In this document: piece after piece, positions 1-10,191 of the stretch
Numbering within the stretch: the stretch's first letter is position 1
How the letters are laid out: every line of letters begins with the position of its first letter
From: Hungatella sp.
GTDB taxonomy: Bacteria; Bacillota; Clostridia; Lachnospirales; Lachnospiraceae
Assembly: GCA_009712635.1 (NCBI GenBank)
Contig: WASS01000023.1
Location: 1 to 64,000 of the forward strand
Direction of reading: 5' to 3'
DNA length: 64,000 bases
Made by a program: the position numbers and the translations under genes
Notes under the pieces: generated by a model
The model's database searches: none
The model's input: only the letters and a program-made list of their open reading frames with translations
Told to the model about the DNA's origin: nothing

Positions 1-108
1 ATTTCCCTGATAGCCGCCCTGGGGTCTGTCTTCACGGTTTCCCTGGTAGCCGCCCTGTGGTCTGTCTTCGCGATTTCCCTGATAGCTTCCCTGTGGTCTT
101 TCTTCACG
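1..108 (-). repeat. Three tandem 36-bp repeats inside infB
   Basis: Three in-frame 36-base units (1-36, 37-72, 73-108) differ at only a few positions. On the minus strand each encodes a 12-residue unit close to REDRPQGGYQGN. They form the flexible Arg/Gly-rich linker of IF-2. The array may continue past the window edge. Confidence 0.9.
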
Positions 109-489
109 TGTTACTGTGCTATGATCTCTTACTGTACTCTCTGATGTCTGTTCCGTCTTTTTCTGCATGTCATCTCTCTGTCCCATATTCTGTGCAGGCT
201 TCTGTGCAGGTCTTGATGTACCCTGGCCCTGTGGTTTCATCTGTGCGTTCTGCGGTCTGAATACAGCCGCTATTTTTTTCTTTGGTGCTTCGGTATCATC
301 ACCGCCTGGTGCTTCCGTGCGTGCAGGTGAAGTTCCCCTTCCTGCGCCTACTTCTTTTTTTACAATTGATGCCTGTTCATCGGTGATGTTTGAAGAGCTT
401 TTTAAATTTATATTATGTTTTTCCAATATATCCAGTATCTCCTTACTCGTGTCTTTTCCCAGTTCTTTTGCCAGATCATAAACTCTCAT
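1..489 (-). CDS. infB: Translation initiation factor IF-2, N-terminal part (cut by window edge)
   Basis: Only the first 163 codons are present; the GTPase core lies beyond position 1. The start MRVYDLAKELGKDTSKEILD is the typical IF2_N fold found at the head of IF-2, the GTPase that brings initiator tRNA to the 30S subunit. It is followed by a low-complexity linker rich in Gln, Pro, Arg and Gly that ends in three 12-residue repeats at the window edge. The ATG at 489 has GGAGGAAAGC just upstream and overlaps the end of ylxQ by 14 bases, the usual translational coupling in the nusA operon. The identity rests on the N-terminal domain plus operon position; confidence is high although the catalytic part is not visible. 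Confidence 0.93.
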   Translation of the reverse strand, partial: MRVYDLAKELGKDTSKEILDILEKHNINLKSSSNITDEQASIVKKEVGAGRGTSPARTEAPGGDDTEAPKKKIAAVFRPQNAQMKPQGQGTSRPAQKPAQNMGQRDDMQKKTEQTSESTVRDHSTVTREERPQGSYQGNREDRPQGGYQGNREDRPQGGYQGN

Positions 490-874
490 GCTTTCCTCCA
501 TTCTGTGCACATTCTGCAGCACATACTGGTAGATGTGAAGGCTCATTCTCACACTCACTACCTGCATTTGTATTCATTAGTTTCTCGATTGCCTTTGCAA
601 ACCCATTATCCACGACAGCAAGAGACGCCCTCATCTCCTTACCCATAGCGTGACCCAGTTCTTCCTTTCTTCCAAAGAAATAAATTGGTACCTTATAGTA
701 AGTACACGTATTGGTAAACATCTTCCTTGTATTGTCTGAGGCTTCCTCAGAAACGATCACTAACGATGCTTTTCCTGCCTTAACGGATTTCTCAGTCATG
801 AACTCTCCGCTTGAAATCTTTCCGGCCTTCGTTGCAAGCCCGATCAGATTCAGAATTTTCTGTCTGTTAACCAA
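476..874 (-). CDS. ylxQ: L7Ae/L30e-type RNA-binding protein YlxQ
   Basis: This 132-residue protein matches the YlxQ family in the nusA-infB operon. The N-terminal half (NLIGLATKAGKISSGEF, then KASLVIVSEEASDNTRK) is the L7Ae/L30e fold that binds kink-turn RNA. The last 30 residues (Cys-rich, with CAAEC) are an extension beyond the fold and may be lineage specific. It overlaps ylxR by 8 bases upstream and infB by 14 bases downstream, so the three are translated as a coupled unit. The exact RNA target of YlxQ is not known for this family in general; the assignment is by sequence pattern and by gene order. Confidence 0.88.
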   Translation of the reverse strand: MVNRQKILNLIGLATKAGKISSGEFMTEKSVKAGKASLVIVSEEASDNTRKMFTNTCTYYKVPIYFFGRKEELGHAMGKEMRASLAVVDNGFAKAIEKLMNTNAGSECENEPSHLPVCAAECAQNGGKHESL

Positions 875-1136
875 ACTGCTCCATCTCCCTTTCCAACGCT
901 TCGTAAACTTCTTTTGGAATCGACATTTTAAAGGAACGCTCCAAGCCCTTACTTTTTACCGCTTTTTTGAAGCATTCCATAGAAGGACATAAATAAGCTC
1001 CCCGTCCATTCTTACGCCCGGTTCCATCAAGAACAAAGCTGTCTTCCGAAGTTTTTAAAACACGTATCATCTCTTTTTTATTTTTCATCTCACCGCAGCC
1101 GATACACTGTCTGAGCGGTACCTTTTTTGTACTCAC
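867..1136 (-). CDS. ylxR: YlxR family RNA-binding protein (DUF448)
   Basis: This 89-residue protein carries the family signature PLRQCIGCGEMKNKKEMIRV near the N-terminus, followed by DGTGRKNGRGAYLC and the Cys-Phe-Lys-Lys-Ala segment. YlxR proteins are small basic nucleic-acid-binding factors always found between nusA and infB; some have been linked to RNase P or to transcription control. Length and motif match the family. It begins 21 bases after nusA ends and overlaps ylxQ by 8 bases. Confidence 0.92.
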   Translation of the reverse strand: MSTKKVPLRQCIGCGEMKNKKEMIRVLKTSEDSFVLDGTGRKNGRGAYLCPSMECFKKAVKSKGLERSFKMSIPKEVYEALEREMEQFG

Positions 1137-1157
1137 GTCTCCATCACATCCTAATTA

Positions 1158-2312
1158 TTATTCCTGGTAGCTGTTTTCGGACTCTTCTTCCTGAAATTCG
1201 CCTTGAAACTCCTCAAAGGCATTGCTGTTGTTTGCACTGTCCTGATATTCCAGACCAAGTTCTTCAAAAAGACCAAGTTCTCTTGCCTGTGTTTCACTCT
1301 TAATATCAATCTTGTAGCCAGTAAGCCTTGCAGCAAGTCTTGCATTCTGACCTTCTTTACCAATTGCCAGTGACAGCTGATAATCCGGTACAATCACCTG
1401 TGCCTCTTTGGATACTTCGTCAGCTACAACGCAGATTACTTTTGCCGGGCTGAGTGCATTCTCAATTAAGTAAGCTGGATTGTCATCCCAGTTGATAATA
1501 TCGATTTTTTCTCCCCTTAATTCGTTTACAATGGAATTCACTCTTGCTCCGTTTAAGCCAACGCATGCACCTACCGGATCAACATTGGTGTCGTTGGATT
1601 TTACGGCGATCTTGGTTCTGGAGCCGGCTTCTCTTGCAATTGCCTTAATCTCTACCGTTCCGTCCTTTACTTCAGTTACTTCAGACTCAAACAGACGTTT
1701 TACCAGATCCGGATGAGTTCTTGATACAGAAATTCTTGGTCCCTTGGGTGTATCCTTTACTTCCAGAACAAAAACCTTGATTCGCTCTGTCGCCTTGAAT
1801 ACTTCTCCCTTTACCATCTCCGTTTCGTTTAAAATCGCGTCTACCTTGCCTAAGTTGATACTGACGTTTCTTCCCAGATATCTCTGTACAATACCAGTAA
1901 CGACTTCCCGCTCCTGACAGTACCAGTCATTAAACAGTGATTTTCTGCCTTCTTCGCGGATCTTCTGCAGAATCACGTTCTTCGCATTCTGTGTGGCAAT
2001 TCTTCCAAACTTTTTCGAGTCTATAGGACAATGAATCACATCTCCGAGATCGTATTTGGGATCTGTCATCTTTGCATCTGCCAGGCTGATCTGCAGCAGA
2101 GGATCTTCAACTGTCTCCACCACTTCTTTTTCTGCAGAAACGTTAAAATCACAGGTATCGCGGTTGATGCTGACTTTAATATTATCCGCTTTTCCGAAGT
2201 GGTTCTTGCAAGCAGTAAGGAGGGAATTCTCAATTGCTTCCAACAGGGTCTCCTTGCTGATACTGTTCTCCTTTTCCAGAATATTCAGTGCTTCTAACAG
2301 TTCCTTATTCAT
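1158..2312 (-). CDS. nusA: Transcription termination/antitermination factor NusA
   Basis: This 384-residue protein is collinear with Firmicute NusA: an N-terminal RNA-polymerase-binding domain (about 1-125), an S1 domain (about 130-200, with VTGIVQRYLGRNVSINLG) and two KH domains (about 200-345, with GACVGLNGARVNSIVNEL and LAIGKEGQNARLAARLTG). A short acidic Glu/Ser/Asn-rich tail follows, without the C-terminal AR repeats of proteobacterial NusA. It binds elongating RNA polymerase and stimulates pausing and hairpin-dependent termination. The start has AGGAGGATAAAAAA upstream. It follows rimP by about 30 bases in the same operon. Confidence 0.97.
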   Translation of the reverse strand: MNKELLEALNILEKENSISKETLLEAIENSLLTACKNHFGKADNIKVSINRDTCDFNVSAEKEVVETVEDPLLQISLADAKMTDPKYDLGDVIHCPIDSKKFGRIATQNAKNVILQKIREEGRKSLFNDWYCQEREVVTGIVQRYLGRNVSINLGKVDAILNETEMVKGEVFKATERIKVFVLEVKDTPKGPRISVSRTHPDLVKRLFESEVTEVKDGTVEIKAIAREAGSRTKIAVKSNDTNVDPVGACVGLNGARVNSIVNELRGEKIDIINWDDNPAYLIENALSPAKVICVVADEVSKEAQVIVPDYQLSLAIGKEGQNARLAARLTGYKIDIKSETQARELGLFEELGLEYQDSANNSNAFEEFQGEFQEEESENSYQE

Positions 2313-2341
2313 TTTTTTATCCTCCTAATATCTCTTACTGT

Positions 2342-2809
2342 TTAGAAATCAAATGCCAGCCGGATCAGTGCGATCTCCGGTCTGTTGAGCGTAAGCTCTG
2401 CTCCATCTTCCTGGGCAATGGTTACAGTGTCCTTGTCATAGGATATCAGCGTACCAGTGAAGTCCTTTTGTTTGTTCAAAGGCTTATACAGCTTAATATC
2501 CACATCTTCTCCGATGCTTCTGTTAAAATCCTTATCTTTTTTTAAGGGTCTGCCAAGTCCTGGGGAACTGACCTCCAGAATGTAGCTGTCTGCAATAAAA
2601 TCTTTTTCATCCAGCCATTCTCCCAGCCTTCTGCTTATAATTTCACAGTCATCAACTGTAATTCCGCCGTCTTTATCAATATAAGCCCGTAAATACCAGT
2701 TTCCCGCTTCTTTTACATATTCCACGTCAACCAGTTCGAAATTGTTCTCTTTCATAAGGGGCATTAAAAAGCTTTCTGTCTTTGCCTCATACTCTTCTCT
2801 TTTAGCCAT
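2342..2809 (-). CDS. rimP: Ribosome maturation factor RimP
   Basis: From the ATG at 2809 the product is 155 residues (MAKREEYEAKTESFLMPL), the usual RimP length. The motif ELVDVEYVKEAGNWYLRAYID, then DCEIISRRLGEWLDEKD and LEVSSPGLGRPLKKDKDF, is the family hallmark. RimP helps late 30S subunit assembly. A longer reading from 2872 would run through the leader hairpin and lacks a ribosome binding site, whereas 2809 is preceded by AAGGTGGGAAGAAA, so the shorter form is chosen. It is the first gene of the nusA-infB operon. Confidence 0.95.
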   Translation of the reverse strand: MAKREEYEAKTESFLMPLMKENNFELVDVEYVKEAGNWYLRAYIDKDGGITVDDCEIISRRLGEWLDEKDFIADSYILEVSSPGLGRPLKKDKDFNRSIGEDVDIKLYKPLNKQKDFTGTLISYDKDTVTIAQEDGAELTLNRPEIALIRLAFDF

Positions 2810-2839
2810 TTTCTTCCCACCTTTCCAAACAAAATGGAA

Positions 2840-2861
2840 AGAGTGGACTTCCGCCCACTCT
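2840..2861 (-). promoter_or_regulatory. Leader hairpin with GGAA tetraloop before rimP
   Basis: On the minus strand the transcript can fold into a stem of nine pairs (AGAGTGGGC with GTCCACTCT, one G-U) closed by the GNRA-type tetraloop GGAA. It lies in the untranslated leader about 30 bases before the rimP start and 32 bases after the -10 box. There is no strong U-run after it, so it is not an obvious terminator. A role in control of the operon is inference. Confidence 0.6.
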
Positions 2862-2892
2862 CTATCAGTCAAACATGCTTGTTATCTTGAAT

Positions 2893-2921
2893 AGTATAAC
2901 ACCCTTTTCCTGGCATTGCAA
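2893..2921 (-). promoter_or_regulatory. SigA-type promoter of the rimP-nusA-infB operon
   Basis: Minus strand TTGCAA (2921-2916), 17-base spacer, TATACT (2898-2893). Five and four bases respectively match the TTGACA and TATAAT consensus, and spacing is optimal. It would start transcription about 80 bases before rimP. Confidence 0.75.
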
Positions 2922-3005
2922 GGGTTTTTCTGGTTTTTTCTGATATTTTCGTCTATTATTTGAATTTCTTAAATTGTTTCAATTACGAGAGAGGACAAAG
3001 TTTTC

Positions 3006-3034
3006 TTCACAATCCCTTTATTTGTACATATTAT
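3006..3034 (+). promoter_or_regulatory. SigA-type promoter of the ABC importer genes
   Basis: TTCACA (3006-3011), 17-base spacer, TATTAT (3029-3034). Each box differs from consensus at one position. It is placed about 40 bases before the start of the ATPase gene. Confidence 0.6.
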
Positions 3035-3075
3035 AACACTATATCAGAGTTAGTTCTGTCAAATAAGGAGGACCC

Positions 3076-3843
3076 ATGAAACCAAAACTGGAAGTTTCCG
3101 GGCTCAGTTACTCCTATCATTCCCTTGAGGGTGAGACACTGGCCCTTTCCAATATATCCTTTACTGCTGACAACGGGGAATTCCTTGCTGTAGTCGGTCC
3201 CTCCGGCTGCGGGAAATCGACCCTGTTATCACTTTTATGCGGACTGCTGATTCCCGATGAGGGCGACATTTTAATCGACGGCGTACCTAAGTCTGAATCA
3301 GGCGTTAATATAGGCTACATGCTGCAGCGTGACCATCTCTTTGAATGGCGCACCATAATGGGAAATGCTGAGCTTGGACTGGAAATTCAGAAGAAACGAA
3401 ACAGCAGTTCCAGAGAGAAGCTTCATAACATGCTTCATACTTACGGTCTTGGCAGTTTTGAAAATGCAAGACCGTCCGAATTGTCCGGCGGTATGCGCCA
3501 GCGTGCTGCTCTGGTCCGCACCCTGGCACTGGAGCCGGACCTTCTATTATTAGATGAACCATTTTCCGCTTTAGACTATCAGACCAGACTCTCCGTCTGT
3601 GACGATATCAGTACAATCATAAAAAGTACTCATAAAACTGCTATCCTGATTACCCATGACCTTTCTGAAGCCATTAGTGTGGCAGACCGGGTAATCGTCC
3701 TGACAAAGAGACCTGGCAGAATCAAGGCTGTTGTTCCCATCTCCTTCGGCAGTGAGAACATCCGGCCTCTGGACCGCAGAAATATGCCGGAATTCTCCGT
3801 TTATTTTAATCAGGTATGGAAGGAGCTGCAAAATCATGATTGA
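3076..3843 (+). CDS. ABC transporter ATP-binding protein, nitrate/sulfonate/thiamine-precursor type
   Basis: A 255-residue ATPase with Walker A GPSGCGKST (41-49), signature LSGGMRQR (about 137-144), Walker B LLLLDEPFSALD and the switch His in LITHDLSEA. The Q-loop reads MLQRDHLFEWRTI, the pattern of SsuB/TauB/ThiZ-type ATPases that pair with BPD_transp_1 permeases. It energises import through the following permease, whose start overlaps its stop by eight bases. The start ATG follows AAGGAGGACCC. No substrate-binding protein gene lies beside it, so the substrate (sulfonate, nitrate, pyrimidine precursor or other) cannot be assigned. Confidence 0.88.
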   Translation: MKPKLEVSGLSYSYHSLEGETLALSNISFTADNGEFLAVVGPSGCGKSTLLSLLCGLLIPDEGDILIDGVPKSESGVNIGYMLQRDHLFEWRTIMGNAELGLEIQKKRNSSSREKLHNMLHTYGLGSFENARPSELSGGMRQRAALVRTLALEPDLLLLDEPFSALDYQTRLSVCDDISTIIKSTHKTAILITHDLSEAISVADRVIVLTKRPGRIKAVVPISFGSENIRPLDRRNMPEFSVYFNQVWKELQNHD

Positions 3844-4633
3844 GACACACCCTACGTTAGCTCAGCAGGCATTTATTGAAAAAGAGAAGCTGCACCGCAG
3901 AAACGTAAGAGTATGGCGCTTCATGCTGCTGGTTCTTCTGCTCTCTGTATGGGAGCTGTGTGCCAGGCTGGGCATCATCAATGACTTTATCTTCAGTTCC
4001 CCTTCCAGAGTTACCATCTGCTTTCTTGAAATGGTAAAGGATAAAAGTATCTTCATGCACATCGGAGTCACCGTCATGGAAACACTGGTCAGCTTTGTAC
4101 TGGTGGTCGTGTGCGGCTTCCTGATTGCCGTTCTCCTCTGGTCCAGCCGCAGCATATCGGAAGTTTTGGAGCCGTATCTGGTGATGTTAAACAGTCTTCC
4201 CAAATCAGCCCTTGCCCCTATATTGATTGTATGGCTGGGCAATAATATCAAGACGATTATTGTTGCTTCCATCTCTGTGGCTGTATTTGGGTGCATCATG
4301 ACACTCCATACTGGATTCTCACAGACAGATCCGGATAAGATTAAGCTGATTTATTCCCTGGGGGGGAATAAAAAGGATGTGCTGTTAAAAGTGCTGCTTC
4401 CGGGATCTGTGCCCCTTATTATTAGTAATATGAAGGTAAATATCGGGCTTTGTCTGGTTGGGGTAATTATCGGTGAGTTCCTGGCGGCGAATAAAGGGCT
4501 GGGATATCTGATTATTTATGGCAGCCAGGTGTTTAAGATGGATCTGGTTGTGATGAGCATTGTGATTCTCTGTATAGTATCTGCAATTTTGTATCAGGGA
4601 ATTTCTTTGTTGGAGAAGAAAATTAAGTTCTAG
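3836..4633 (+). CDS. ABC transporter permease, SsuC/TauC-like
   Basis: A 265-residue integral membrane protein beginning MIETHPTLAQQ. Hydrophobic helices include residues around 25-45 and 80-105, and the cytoplasmic coupling loop runs through GCIMTLHTGFSQTDPDKIKL and SLGGNKKDVLLKVLLPGSVP, the EAA-like motif of BPD_transp_1 permeases. The start overlaps the ATPase stop (ATG at 3836, TGA ending 3843), and AAGGAGCTG lies upstream. The family imports small organic compounds with a lipoprotein or periplasmic-type binding protein, which is missing here and must be encoded elsewhere or have been lost. Confidence 0.87.
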   Translation: MIETHPTLAQQAFIEKEKLHRRNVRVWRFMLLVLLLSVWELCARLGIINDFIFSSPSRVTICFLEMVKDKSIFMHIGVTVMETLVSFVLVVVCGFLIAVLLWSSRSISEVLEPYLVMLNSLPKSALAPILIVWLGNNIKTIIVASISVAVFGCIMTLHTGFSQTDPDKIKLIYSLGGNKKDVLLKVLLPGSVPLIISNMKVNIGLCLVGVIIGEFLAANKGLGYLIIYGSQVFKMDLVVMSIVILCIVSAILYQGISLLEKKIKF

Positions 4634-4644
4634 CTGTTTTATTT

Positions 4645-4697
4645 ATAAAAGAAACGTTTACAGTATACGAATCAAATACTGTAAACGTTTCTTTTAT
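4645..4697. terminator. Long perfect stem-loop between convergent genes (repeat copy A)
   Basis: Two perfectly complementary 22-base arms (4645-4666 and 4676-4697) enclose the nine-base loop ACGAATCAA. It lies 12 bases after the permease stop and just before the end of the HAD gene on the other strand, so it can serve as a terminator in both directions. The right arm and loop resemble the stem-loop at 10270-10314. Confidence 0.8.
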
Positions 4698-4701
4698 ATT
4701 T

Positions 4702-5376
4702 CTAAATTGTATCTGCTTCTGGATTTTCCCCTAATATATCTATTAATTTCTGAACATTTATACCTTCAAATTCATATAAATGCATATCTGCCTTTGGTAA
4801 ATTCTCTTTTGTTCCAATACCAACAGCTAACATATTTGCATTATGAGCTGCTTGTATTCCTGCAGCAGAATCTTCAAATACTATACATTCTTCGTTTTTT
4901 AAGCCTAATGCACACGCACATTTCGTAAATACTTCAGGATTTGGTTTCGCTTCTGATACTTTTTCACCATCAATAATTGCATCAAATGGATCTTTCAGTT
5001 TAATCTTCGTTAAAATGATACTTGCATTTTTACTAGCAGATCCTAGAGCTACTTTGTAAGCATTTTTCTTAGCATCGGATATAAATTCATTTACTCCTGG
5101 AAGAATTTCTTCCTCTGTCATTTTATTAATATATTCTAAGTAAATTATATTTTTTCTTCGACAGTATTCATTTCGCTCTTCCCTGGACATTTTTCTATCA
5201 CCTAGTTCTAAGATAATTTCAAATGACCGCTCTCTGCTCACGCCTTTTAACAACTCATTATCCTTAAGCTTAAAGTCAATCTTTAATTCATCAGCTATTT
5301 GTTTCCAGGCCAGATAATGATATTTTGCAGTATCAACAATAACACCATCCAAATCGAACAATAATCCTTTTATCAT
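4702..5376 (-). CDS. HAD-superfamily hydrolase, beta-phosphoglucomutase-like
   Basis: A 224-residue HAD protein. Motif I is LLFDLDGVIVDT with the nucleophile Asp8 and acid/base Asp10; motif II is ALGSASKN; motif III/IV are around KPNPEVF and VFEDSAAGIQAA. The cap domain between motif I and II (HYLAWKQIADEL, LLKGVSRERSFEIILEL) matches beta-phosphoglucomutases, which convert beta-glucose 1-phosphate to glucose 6-phosphate. A related sugar-phosphate phosphatase role cannot be excluded. It is the last gene after the PTS and GH3 genes and lies 26 bases from the GH3 stop, supporting a job in handling the released sugar phosphate. Confidence 0.82.
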   Translation of the reverse strand: MIKGLLFDLDGVIVDTAKYHYLAWKQIADELKIDFKLKDNELLKGVSRERSFEIILELGDRKMSREERNEYCRRKNIIYLEYINKMTEEEILPGVNEFISDAKKNAYKVALGSASKNASIILTKIKLKDPFDAIIDGEKVSEAKPNPEVFTKCACALGLKNEECIVFEDSAAGIQAAHNANMLAVGIGTKENLPKADMHLYEFEGINVQKLIDILGENPEADTI

Positions 5377-5402
5377 ATTTTTTCCTCATAAACTGCAATA
5401 TA

Positions 5403-7103
5403 TTATAATCTGGTATCCCAATACCCACAGTATGGGTCATTAGGATTCATTCCTTTAAATTCGCTTTTACCTATCATTTTTTCTACTAATACTTTAGGAT
5501 TAAATTCATTTGCGGTATAAGCATTAATATATGTCTGGATCATAGGAACATCTTGTAAGTGGTATGGATTTGCAATAGAAATAAACACGGTAGGAACTTC
5601 ATTTACGAACCAAGGAGCATCCAATCCCATTGGAGCTTTCCAATTAATACGAACTGTAGTCTGATTACTGGCAGTCTTAATGTTGGCAAAATAAAAGATC
5701 ACATCATATTTCTCTCTAATTTCACTTGTTGCTGCCGTTAAAAATAGTTCTTTATGTTTATCATCATCAAATCTTTCTACTTCAAATCCTGCCTTTTTTA
5801 ATTCTTTCATAAAAATACCGCTTACCGCAGGTTTTCCACTGCTGCTTACATAATCACCTAATACAATTACCAAAGCTCTCTTATATTTCTGAACATCCAT
5901 CGGAATAAGACCTTGATTATTTTTAACCAGGGTAATTGATTGATCAGACAATTTATATGCCCAGTTCACATGTTCTTCGCATTTAAGTATTTTAAGATTT
6001 TCTATTGGCGGCATAAGGGTTCCAATTTCTTTTTTAATATGAAGTTTCAAGGATGCTTTTGTAGCTAAAATCCGCCCTACAGCCTCATCCAATCTTTCTT
6101 TAGAAATGATTCCGTTCTTTACACCATTTTTAACTGCTTTAAAATCCTCTTGCAGATTTCGTGTGAATAAAATCATATCACACCCTGCTGCTACTGATTT
6201 AGGAAGCAAATCCGCTCTTCGTCCCTGAGCCGCAAAACCTACCATTGAAGTTGCATCAGTAACAATTAGTCCATTAAATTTTAACTTTCCTCTTAATAAG
6301 CCCTGCAATAATTCTGGTGACAAAGATCCAGGCATGATATCTTCATCCTTAATGTCAGGTGAAAAATATCTTGTATAAGCTGGCTGCATAATATGTCCAG
6401 CCATAACTGTTTTTGCACCTCGATCAATCATTCCTTTATATACCATACCAAAAGAATTATCCCAGTCTTCAACCGAAAGTGTATTTACAGATGCTACCAA
6501 ATGCTGATCTCTATCATCAACTCCATCACCAGGAAAATGTTTTATAGATACAGCCACATCATTTTCCTGACATCCTTTCATATAAGCGCTTGCCATTGCT
6601 AGTACTTTATTTTTATCTGAACCAAAAGTTCTAACATTTGTAATAGGATTTGAATAATTCATATCAATATCAATTACTGGTGCAAATGACCAGTTACACC
6701 CTACCGCGCTTCCTTCGCGTCCAGCAATTAATCCAAGATGATATGCATTTTCTACATGATCACTTGCTGCAACTTGAATACATCTTCCATAAAATGTTCC
6801 CTCATTTCCAATTCCATCTCCACCAGCTTCTAAATTAGCAGCTAATAACATAGGAATCGTGCTTGTTTCCTGAAGAAACTTATGAACATTATAAATCTTT
6901 TCACTCTCCGTTGGGCGGTACATCATCCCCCCAGGTTTATAATTCTGTACAATGTCTCTTAATACTTCAAAATCATCGGAATCACCATGGAGACAAAATA
7001 ATTGTCCTATTTTTTCATGGTCATTCATTTTGTTCAAATTGTTTTCAACCCATTCAATATCCTCATCAGATAAGAAAAATGGATTTTCTTTATATTTAAT
7101 CAC
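5403..7103 (-). CDS. Glycoside hydrolase family 3 protein, NagZ-like
   Basis: A 566-residue cytoplasmic GH3 enzyme without signal peptide. The barrel domain carries IKHFPGDGVDDRDQH (about 187-201) and the nucleophile region GLIVTDATSM with Asp283. A second alpha/beta domain follows (about 390-566, with NNQGLIPMD and VIVLGDYVSSSGKP). In NagZ-type enzymes an Asp-His dyad in the loop after KHFPGHG is the acid/base; here the loop is DDRDQH, so His201 is a candidate but the surrounding pattern differs from classic NagZ. It probably removes a terminal beta-linked sugar (GlcNAc or glucose) from what the PTS imports. The start is GTG at 7103, ten bases after GGAGG. It is 25 bases downstream of the PTS gene. 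Confidence 0.85.
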   Translation of the reverse strand: MIKYKENPFFLSDEDIEWVENNLNKMNDHEKIGQLFCLHGDSDDFEVLRDIVQNYKPGGMMYRPTESEKIYNVHKFLQETSTIPMLLAANLEAGGDGIGNEGTFYGRCIQVAASDHVENAYHLGLIAGREGSAVGCNWSFAPVIDIDMNYSNPITNVRTFGSDKNKVLAMASAYMKGCQENDVAVSIKHFPGDGVDDRDQHLVASVNTLSVEDWDNSFGMVYKGMIDRGAKTVMAGHIMQPAYTRYFSPDIKDEDIMPGSLSPELLQGLLRGKLKFNGLIVTDATSMVGFAAQGRRADLLPKSVAAGCDMILFTRNLQEDFKAVKNGVKNGIISKERLDEAVGRILATKASLKLHIKKEIGTLMPPIENLKILKCEEHVNWAYKLSDQSITLVKNNQGLIPMDVQKYKRALVIVLGDYVSSSGKPAVSGIFMKELKKAGFEVERFDDDKHKELFLTAATSEIREKYDVIFYFANIKTASNQTTVRINWKAPMGLDAPWFVNEVPTVFISIANPYHLQDVPMIQTYINAYTANEFNPKVLVEKMIGKSEFKGMNPNDPYCGYWDTRL

Positions 7104-7128
7104 TTAATACAGTCCTCCAATTTACTCA

Positions 7129-9036
<1,908 letters not shown>

Positions 9037-9154
9037 TTACTACCTCCAATATGAAATTTCATTCCATAATTCTATATTACTGTAGGAATCGTTTATATTC
9101 TTTTCCATATTTGACTAAATTTTAGGCAAAATTTGATTTTTGTATTTTCATTTA

Positions 9155-10006
9155 TTATTCATTGATCATTTTTCTATATTTCAATGGCGTTGTTTTGAAC
9201 TCTTTTTTAAAATCTCGTATAAATGATTTCGCATCAGGCTCACCAATTTCCAGTGCTATCTCTGTAATTGTCTTATCTGTTTCAATTAACAATTTCTTCC
9301 CTGCATTTATCCTTAATTCTTTAAGAAAGTCCTTAAAATTAATTCCTATATACTTTTTAAAACTTCTTGAAAAATATTCTGAATTAAATCCAAAAGTTTT
9401 CGCAACATCATTTAAAAGTATGTTTTCCATATAATGCCCATTCATATAAGTTATTATTTCCTTATATCTGTTCTGGTATTTTTGAGATTTTGCATTAATG
9501 ATCTTATTTTTTTCTATTCTGAAATATTTCATTAAAATATAAATAAGTTCATACATGGCACTCTTTATTTTAAGATTATACCAATCTTCTTTCTCATTAT
9601 ATATTTCTTTCATTTGTAATATAACATCCATCAATTTCTGATAGCCTTTATTTTTATTATCCAACAGAAAATAAACATTATCTATATCTCCAAATGTTTC
9701 TTTTAAAAATATATACGAAATTACAATCGTACATCCATCTTGTCGTTTATCTGAAAAATTGTAATATTCATGTGCCTCTTCACTGTTAATGATTTCAATA
9801 TCTCCAGTTTCCATTTTTCGTGTCATTCCATTTTTCCATAACATACAACTGCCATTATACATCAAAAATATTTCTACACTTCTATGCCAATGTTTCAAAA
9901 TATGGCCATTATCTAACCTTATATTATCCACTATTTTTTGATGAGGGACTATCTTAACTGGATAGTTTTCCCTCATTCTATTTACCTCATAATAACCTTT
10001 ATCCAT
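9155..10006 (-). CDS. AraC family regulator with N-terminal cupin domain
   Basis: A 283-residue protein: an N-terminal sugar-sensing cupin (about 15-110, with HWHRSVEIFLMYNGSC and HEYYNF) and a C-terminal pair of AraC helix-turn-helix motifs (about 185-283, with ILLNDVAKTFGFNSEYFSRS and TITEIALEIGEPDAKSFIRD, FKTTPLKYR). It is likely an activator of the PTS-GH3-HAD genes directly downstream. The start ATG follows AAAGGAGTGGTATACATA. AT-rich codon use is slightly stronger here than in the neighbouring pirin/FAD region. The inducer is unknown. Confidence 0.88.
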   Translation of the reverse strand: MDKGYYEVNRMRENYPVKIVPHQKIVDNIRLDNGHILKHWHRSVEIFLMYNGSCMLWKNGMTRKMETGDIEIINSEEAHEYYNFSDKRQDGCTIVISYIFLKETFGDIDNVYFLLDNKNKGYQKLMDVILQMKEIYNEKEDWYNLKIKSAMYELIYILMKYFRIEKNKIINAKSQKYQNRYKEIITYMNGHYMENILLNDVAKTFGFNSEYFSRSFKKYIGINFKDFLKELRINAGKKLLIETDKTITEIALEIGEPDAKSFIRDFKKEFKTTPLKYRKMINE

Positions 10007-10191
10007 ATTATGTATACCACTCCTTTATCTAAGCATTAAATAAATCTGCTCCTATACTTAAAATAGATATTCTTTTAAAGATTTTCTGCAACTACAGGTT
10101 GCGTAAAAGAACATCCCGGTTAATGAATTTTCTATATTGTATCTGCTAAAATAATACTATCAAATTAATTGTGTAGTAAAAAGGAGTTATC

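Noticed and set aside
1-108. CRISPR array
   Set aside because: The 36-base repeats are directly adjacent without spacers and are in frame with infB.
2810-2872. N-terminal extension of RimP by 21 residues
   Set aside because: It would be translated from the leader hairpin, lacks a ribosome binding site, and does not match the RimP family start.
9060-9100. Catabolite-control (cre) site upstream of the IIBCA PTS gene
   Set aside because: The best match, around TATAAACGATTCCT, misses three consensus positions, so it is not supported.
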